From Alphaproteobacteria bacterium (GTDB lineage Bacteria; Pseudomonadota; Alphaproteobacteria; UBA6184), in contig JAUIKZ010000001.1 of the NCBI GenBank assembly GCA_030433125.1, positions 1 through 36,389 of the forward strand: a stretch of 36,389 bases of DNA. Direction: 5' to 3'. Below are positions 32,059 through 36,389 of this stretch, one piece after another. The notes under the pieces were generated by a model. It had not been told where the DNA came from and did not search any database. It was given only the letters and a program-made list of their open reading frames with translations. The stretch's first letter is position 1. The number at the start of each line of letters is the position of its first letter. The position numbers and the translations under genes are program-made.

Positions 32059-32065
32059 TTGTTAA
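32051..32065. promoter_or_regulatory. TTAA-N7-TTAA box in the lgt/surface-protein divergent region
   Basis: TTAACCATTTGTTAA: an exact match to the extended CtrA pattern TTAACCAT-N3-TTAA. It overlaps the lgt start codon (32056-32058) and lies 43 bases before the rightward ATG at 32108. Its reverse complement differs from the 9158 site at one base. Confidence 0.5.
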
Positions 32066-32107
32066 ACCTATTTAATGTAAAGTAGCAATAAAATTGTGTT
32101 TGGGCTA

Positions 32108-34756
32108 ATGAAAATTAAAAAACTAAAAAAAATTCTTTTAGGCGGTATGTACGTTTTGAGTGCGGTTTATGTGGTGGCTACGGCTGGCGGATGTGGTGAT
32201 GAGGATGAAGGGGAGTTAGTAGACGAGACTGAGACTGCACCTACAAATGACCCCACCAAAAACTATTACTTTTTAAACGCCGCGCTTGAGGGGGGCTCCC
32301 TTCCATCATCCCACTTGGGAGATCCTGATGCCACAGGGGTGGCTTACGACTCGGATAGTGAGCCCGGAGATTACCCTGTTTACGACATGGCAGGTAATTT
32401 GATTGGTTCAAAAAACATGAACGAAATTACAGCGTCGTACTTAACAATCGGTACGTCTTCAAGTTATCCACCAACCCTTAATACAAGTGATGGGTATGCT
32501 CAAAACACTGTTGATAAGTCACAGAAATTTAACCCCATGTTTCAGTTGTATGATGTGACCACCCTTTATGAAGACGCAGGCATGAAGATGCCTAAGCCCT
32601 TTAAAGGCCCCAATGAAGAAAAGCCATCAATTATTGCGGCGTACGACGCTCCATCACCAAAAAAGGATAGAAAATTTTGGTTTAAGGGCACCGAGTTAGA
32701 TGATCCCACTATAAACAAGGTGGATATCAATCAAGTGGCGCTTATGGTTCACGAGGCCTTCCCTTCGAATTTGCAGTATTTTGATTTTCATTCCAGTGAT
32801 ATCTTTTTAAATACAAACGGAACGGGTATTACCACACATTACCTGGCGGTTGATGGGGACGGCCAGTCGCCAGATTTACCAACAGGCTTTATTGCTGCCG
32901 CTAGCCCTCTAAAAATTAACGCCCTCTCGCTGGGGCCTGTATCCAAAATTAATATCGCAACTAACGGTAGTTTCGGCTACACCACTTATAATGAAACGGC
33001 TAAGGTGCTGGATACAGAAAACGTTATAAAAGAACTCCCTGTGTTTGAGAACTTTGATTTTACACCTGCAGTTAATGATACCGCTTTTGATGCGGCTTTT
33101 ACCGCTGATGCAAAGGGCGCCTTCGTGAGTGATGTCACCGAAAATTATCACACCATCTTCCCCACTAACCGTCATAAGTTGTGGTTTATGCAGGGCGCCT
33201 TGGAAAGCGTTAATGTTCTTAACCTGACCCTTAAAGATGGCTGGTTTTGGTATTTAGCGGGGGCCACCTTAAACTTGGGTGCGGACGGGGGCACAGAGGG
33301 CACATTAACGGTGGCCGATGGTGGTACCTTGGTGGTAGATAGCGGCAACTTAAACCAGGATGACGCCCCCGTGGTGTATGATGGCTCTGATTTTACTTTT
33401 GCAAGCATTGCAGAACTAGGCGGCAATAAGCAGGTTAAGTCATCCACCATCAATGGGAATCTTCAGTTTGATTCAGGGAGTAAGCTCGTGTTTGTTATTC
33501 GAGAGGGTGCTCAGAATATTGCTGACCCTCAGAATGCCAATGTTAAGTGGCCATTGTTAAATGTGCCAGTAGGACCTACTTCTGTTACTGGCTTAGCGGA
33601 TGCGGAAATGGCTCTCATTATTGATAAAAATTTTGTAGCCGGTGCAGATGAGACTAGCGCTACGGTGGTGAAGTTGTTAGATAATCCGCAGGGGGTAGGT
33701 GGTCCACCTGCTCGTATGGCTGGTGCTACCCCCGTATGGGCTACCCCACCGACTGGGGGGGCTGCTACCTGGGGCACTTCTAACACGGTTGGTTTAGGTG
33801 TTTTTAATGTACAGGTTTACCAGGGCAGCACGGAAATGAGTGTTAAAATTTGGCAGGCACCTGTAAGCACCTCCCACACCACCCCTAACCTGGCGGCTAA
33901 TGCGCAGGCGCACCGTTATGTGGTGGGGGATCGTTTACGGAAGGCGCTGCAATGCCGCTATGCCATGCCACAGGTGATGCTTGACGGCGTTGACTTCAGC
34001 AAGCCGTTGCAACAGGCGGTGCATGAGGGGTTTGCCCAAGCGCTTGTGGGCCCTAAAGCCTTTGCGGCGGGCAAGCTTGGCCTCAGCTACAACGCATTGC
34101 CTGCCACCCAACACACAAAGGGCTATGAAATGGCGTACAACACCCCCACCAGCCAGTTAAGCGCCCGAGTGACTTATAATGCGCGCAAAAAGCTAACGGA
34201 TGCCTCACCCGCGGTAACGGCCCACTATAATGTGGGGAATGTCAGCGCCTATGGCTTTGTGGCGGCGCATGTGGGGCAACACAAGGCGGCGGAAAGCCAT
34301 GCCCACCCGCACTTGCAACACACCAATAACCTGGCCAATTTTGTGGCGGGGGCCGCCATGGGGCCGCAAGCCTTGCAAGTGTTTGGGGGCGTGGGCCTCA
34401 TGCACGGTTACCTGAAAGGCCAACACAAAGACCCGAACCTGCCTATCTTTGATACCACCTGGGGGCAGCATCAGGCGGTGAGTTATGCGGTGGCGGGGCT
34501 GCAATCCTACGTGCCATTAAGCGAGCGTGTGAGCGTTATGGCTAATGGAATGTATACGCACACCCTTAGCCGTAGCGAGCTAACCCTCACCACACCCGAT
34601 GCCACGGCCAAAGAAAACCTGTGGCCAACGCACGCCTTTACAGCGGGGGTTACCGTGGAGTATAAACACCGGGGCAATATGTGGCGCCTAGGGGTTGAGG
34701 GCAATAGCCTGGGTGAACCATTGGAGATGAAGGCCACCGTGCATTGGCAGCTGTAA
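32108..34756 (+). CDS. Large exported protein with beta-helix-like passenger and C-terminal barrel (autotransporter-like)
   Basis: 882 residues from ATG 32108 (a GTG at 32096 is also in frame; neither has a strong Shine-Dalgarno). The N-terminal hydrophobic segment ends VVATAGGC followed by GDEDEGE, a near-lipobox with Ala at -3, so lipidation is possible. The middle has acidic, Gly/Thr/Asp-rich stretches, including GTLTVADGGTLVVDSGNL, like right-handed beta-helix passengers. The last ~280 residues (from about LRKALQCRYAMPQ) show alternating strands (QLSARVTYNARKKL, SAYGFVAAHVGQH, SVMANGMYTHTLSR, FTAGVTVEYKHRG), like an autotransporter barrel, ending VHWQL rather than in Phe. Sampled G+C is ~40% in the passenger and 62-70% in parts of the barrel. 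Probably surface-exposed; no enzyme motif seen. Confidence 0.7.
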   Translation: MKIKKLKKILLGGMYVLSAVYVVATAGGCGDEDEGELVDETETAPTNDPTKNYYFLNAALEGGSLPSSHLGDPDATGVAYDSDSEPGDYPVYDMAGNLIGSKNMNEITASYLTIGTSSSYPPTLNTSDGYAQNTVDKSQKFNPMFQLYDVTTLYEDAGMKMPKPFKGPNEEKPSIIAAYDAPSPKKDRKFWFKGTELDDPTINKVDINQVALMVHEAFPSNLQYFDFHSSDIFLNTNGTGITTHYLAVDGDGQSPDLPTGFIAAASPLKINALSLGPVSKINIATNGSFGYTTYNETAKVLDTENVIKELPVFENFDFTPAVNDTAFDAAFTADAKGAFVSDVTENYHTIFPTNRHKLWFMQGALESVNVLNLTLKDGWFWYLAGATLNLGADGGTEGTLTVADGGTLVVDSGNLNQDDAPVVYDGSDFTFASIAELGGNKQVKSSTINGNLQFDSGSKLVFVIREGAQNIADPQNANVKWPLLNVPVGPTSVTGLADAEMALIIDKNFVAGADETSATVVKLLDNPQGVGGPPARMAGATPVWATPPTGGAATWGTSNTVGLGVFNVQVYQGSTEMSVKIWQAPVSTSHTTPNLAANAQAHRYVVGDRLRKALQCRYAMPQVMLDGVDFSKPLQQAVHEGFAQALVGPKAFAAGKLGLSYNALPATQHTKGYEMAYNTPTSQLSARVTYNARKKLTDASPAVTAHYNVGNVSAYGFVAAHVGQHKAAESHAHPHLQHTNNLANFVAGAAMGPQALQVFGGVGLMHGYLKGQHKDPNLPIFDTTWGQHQAVSYAVAGLQSYVPLSERVSVMANGMYTHTLSRSELTLTTPDATAKENLWPTHAFTAGVTVEYKHRGNMWRLGVEGNSLGEPLEMKATVHWQL

Positions 34757-34814
34757 TTAAAGGGGAGGGGGCTGGGCCTGAGGGTTTTTCTTGCAGCTCC
34801 CTCTAGCGCCCCCC

Positions 34815-34975
34815 GAACTTGTTTCAGGATCTCATGCTACTGCCTGCACACTGCTAAAAGCCTAGTAAAACCATGCCTTTGCTAGCCCCCTCTGTCTTAG
34901 CACCAGGCTTCGACACGCCAGGTTGCCTCCGCGGGGGTAACATTCCTTGAGGTATCAAGAACAGTTTTTATGCGT
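34815..34975 (+). repeat. Dispersed spacer repeat, longest copy (B)
   Basis: Combines both repeat blocks: 34815-34882 is collinear with 17165-17230 (GAACTTGTTT..GATCTCATGC then AAAACC..CCTTTGC), and 34937-34975 matches the 12222 copy (TAACATT..GGTATCAAGAACAGTTTTTA). The spacer 34757-35002 has no gene. Confidence 0.5.
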
Positions 34976-35002
34976 AGGCTCCACACACCTGTATATTCCC
35001 CC

Positions 35003-35031
35003 TTGACATACATTGCTAGGTCAAGTAAATA
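35003..35031 (+). promoter_or_regulatory. Promoter of the str operon
   Basis: Consensus -35 TTGACA (35003-35008), 17 bases, -10 TAAATA (35026-35031). Initiation near 35038 gives a leader of about 118 bases before rpsL. TTGAC and GTCAA form a 5-bp inverted repeat within the spacer. Confidence 0.75.
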
Positions 35032-35052
35032 AATAAAGCGCAAGCATTGCGT

Positions 35053-35123
35053 TCAATAATCATATTTATGATTGAGTGCCGGGATGGCAGAGACGTACTA
35101 CAGGAAATGAGATAAGGTAGTAC
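35053..35123 (+). promoter_or_regulatory. Structured leader of the str operon
   Basis: Two hairpins: TCAATAATCATA with TATGATTGA (35053-35075, one bulge, two-base loop), and GTACTAC with GTAGTAC (35095-35101/35117-35123, 15-base loop) followed by TAAATTTTTG. Possible attenuator or protein-binding site. Confidence 0.4.
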
Positions 35124-35155
35124 TAAATTTTTGTATGTAAAAAGGAAATCGTAGA

Positions 35156-35527
35156 ATGCCTACAATTAACCAGTTAATTCGCAAGCCAAGGCAGCCACGC
35201 GTCAAGCGTAACAAGGTGCCTGCATTAAACGCTTGCCCACAACGTCGCGGGGTGTGTACCCGTGTTACCGTAAGTACACCGAAGAAGCCGAACTCGGCCC
35301 AACGTAAAATCGCCAAGGTGCGGTTAACAAGCGGCTACGAAGTGACAGCTTATATTCCAGGTGAAGGCCACAACCTCCAAGAGCACTCTGTTGTGCTTAT
35401 TCGTGGGGGACGTGTGAAGGACTTGCCGGGTGTGCGTTATCACATTATCCGTGGTGCGCTTGATACCCAAGGCGTTAAAGACCGTAAGCGTGGCCGTTCG
35501 AAATACGGTGTTAAGAGACCAAAGTAA
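35156..35527 (+). CDS. rpsL: 30S ribosomal protein S12
   Basis: 123 residues, full length. It has the PTINQLIRKPRQP start, the TPKKPNSAQRKIAKVRL loop and the C-terminal RKRGRSKYGVKRPK. S12 sits at the decoding centre. Lys43 and Lys88, the classic sites of streptomycin-resistance changes, are both lysine, so this is the ordinary form. Gln replaces the more usual Leu/Met in NSAQRK. Shine-Dalgarno AAAGGA lies nine bases upstream. rpsG follows after 12 bases. Confidence 0.98.
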   Translation: MPTINQLIRKPRQPRVKRNKVPALNACPQRRGVCTRVTVSTPKKPNSAQRKIAKVRLTSGYEVTAYIPGEGHNLQEHSVVLIRGGRVKDLPGVRYHIIRGALDTQGVKDRKRGRSKYGVKRPK

Positions 35528-35539
35528 TAGGAGCATAAT

Positions 35540-36010
35540 ATGTCACGACGTCGCGCGGCAGTAAAACGTGAAATTCTACCAGACGCCAAATATGGCGACA
35601 AGGTAATGATGAAATTCATTAACAGCTTGATGCTAGATGGTAAAAAGTCGCTAGCGGAAAGCATTTTGTACAATGCTTTAGAAAGCGCTCAATCAAAAGC
35701 CGGCATGGCCCCTGTTGAGCTGTTTCATGAAGCCATTGATAATGTAAAACCAAAAATGCAAGTGCGCTCACGCCGTGTGGGTGGTGCTACATACCAGGTG
35801 CCTATGGAAGTAAGGCCTGACAGAGCGCAGGCTCTTTCTATCCGTTGGATCATTGAGGCGTCTCGTAAGCGCAATGAAAAAACAATGGAAGAACGCCTTG
35901 CGGCTGAGTTCCTAGACGCTTCCCAAAAGCGTGGTGCTTCTATTAAGAAGCGCGAAGATGTACACCGCATGGCAGAAGCTAACCGAGCCTTTGCGCATTA
36001 CAGGTGGTAA
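35540..36010 (+). CDS. rpsG: 30S ribosomal protein S7
   Basis: 156 residues, full length. MSRRRAAVKREILPD start, KFINSLMLDGKKSLAE, VRSRRVGGATYQVPMEVRP and the end RAFAHYRW. S7 nucleates assembly of the 16S 3' domain and in E. coli represses its own operon at a site between S12 and S7; the spacer here is only 12 bases, so that site cannot be the same. GGAG precedes the ATG. Confidence 0.98.
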   Translation: MSRRRAAVKREILPDAKYGDKVMMKFINSLMLDGKKSLAESILYNALESAQSKAGMAPVELFHEAIDNVKPKMQVRSRRVGGATYQVPMEVRPDRAQALSIRWIIEASRKRNEKTMEERLAAEFLDASQKRGASIKKREDVHRMAEANRAFAHYRW

Positions 36011-36022
36011 GGAAATAATATA

Positions 36023-36389
36023 ATGTCAGAAAAACAAGTTCCTTTAAGTATGTATCGCAACATCGGTATCATGGCTCACATTGATGCCGGTAAAACAACA
36101 ACAACCGAACGCGTTCTTTTTTATACAGGACGTACCTACAAAATCGGTGAGGTGCACGAGGGTGGCGCCACAATGGACTGGATGGAGCAAGAGCAAGAGC
36201 GTGGTATTACCATTACCTCTGCGGCGACAACTTGTTTCTGGAAAGATCACCGGATTAATATTATCGACACACCAGGACACGTTGACTTTACCATTGAGGT
36301 AGAGCGTTCATTGCGTGTGCTTGACGGTGCTGTCGCTGTATTCGACTCAGTGGCAGGTGTTGAGCCTCAGTCAGAAACGGTGTGGCGCC
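36023..36389 (+). CDS. fusA: Translation elongation factor G, N-terminal part (runs off window)
   Basis: The first 122 codons. GTPase motifs: G1 AHIDAGKTTTTER (18-30), switch I with RGITI, and G3 DTPGHVDF. The SAATTCFW and EVERSLRVLDGAVAVFD segments are typical of EF-G rather than EF-Tu or LepA. EF-G drives translocation on the ribosome. It starts 12 bases after rpsG with AAGGA upstream, in the standard rpsL-rpsG-fusA order. Confidence 0.97.
   Translation, partial: MSEKQVPLSMYRNIGIMAHIDAGKTTTTERVLFYTGRTYKIGEVHEGGATMDWMEQEQERGITITSAATTCFWKDHRINIIDTPGHVDFTIEVERSLRVLDGAVAVFDSVAGVEPQSETVWR

Noticed and set aside
1..36389. CRISPR array or prophage
   Set aside because: No regularly spaced direct repeats, cas genes, integrase, terminase or capsid genes are visible; the XRE/S24-like gene alone is not enough.

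Overview
The window looks like a chromosomal segment of a moderate-GC alphaproteobacterium. The evidence is the three-polypeptide NAD(P) transhydrogenase (alpha1/alpha2/beta), the lpd-lipA-COQ10-like cluster, the gmk/rsmA/surA neighbourhood, and several TTAA-N7-TTAA boxes of the kind bound by the alphaproteobacterial cell-cycle regulator CtrA. A PHA synthase, AdiC-like and ProP-like permeases, and many short exported proteins of unknown function fit a free-living or host-associated lineage. I cannot name the genus.

Layout. 1-2.3 kb: the end of guanylate kinase (strikingly GC-rich), then leftward rsmA and surA. 2.4-6 kb: an APC permease with an overlapping 25-residue membrane ORF, then tolQ-tolR-tolA without tolB or pal. 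6-8.9 kb: leftward lpd, lipA and a COQ10-like gene for lipoate metabolism and quinone handling, with an unexplained ORF ahead of lpd. 9-12.1 kb: a twin-CX3C exported protein, clpP, trigger factor and tRNA-Leu(UAG). 12.1-18.4 kb: an accessory stretch with a Sel1-repeat exported protein, a ProP-like MFS transporter, two consecutive lipoproteins, an internally deleted IS that keeps both ends, and a small exported protein. 18.5-21.5 kb: the pnt transhydrogenase operon. 21.6-27.2 kb: a second accessory stretch with two exported proteins, an MscS channel fused to a cyclic-nucleotide-binding domain, an outer-membrane beta-barrel protein, and an XRE/S24-like regulator lacking the catalytic serine, divergent from an unknown gene across a palindrome-rich spacer. 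27.2-32.1 kb: comF, recJ, phaC and lgt. 32.1-34.8 kb: a large exported protein with a beta-barrel-like C-terminus. 35-36.4 kb: the start of the str operon (rpsL, rpsG, fusA).

The most interesting signal is regulatory. Seven TTAA-N7-TTAA sites lie in, or at the edge of, intergenic regions. Three have a -10 hexamer 10-11 bases downstream in front of a gene (pntA and two small exported proteins). Three others match one 15-base sequence with a single variable position. This suggests a CtrA-type regulon of secreted or surface proteins plus the transhydrogenase. Other notable items are the composition break near base 260, a degenerate dispersed repeat family in the gene-poor spacers, and a pair of mutually exclusive terminator hairpins near 24.85 kb. 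No CRISPR array, integrase or complete prophage is visible.
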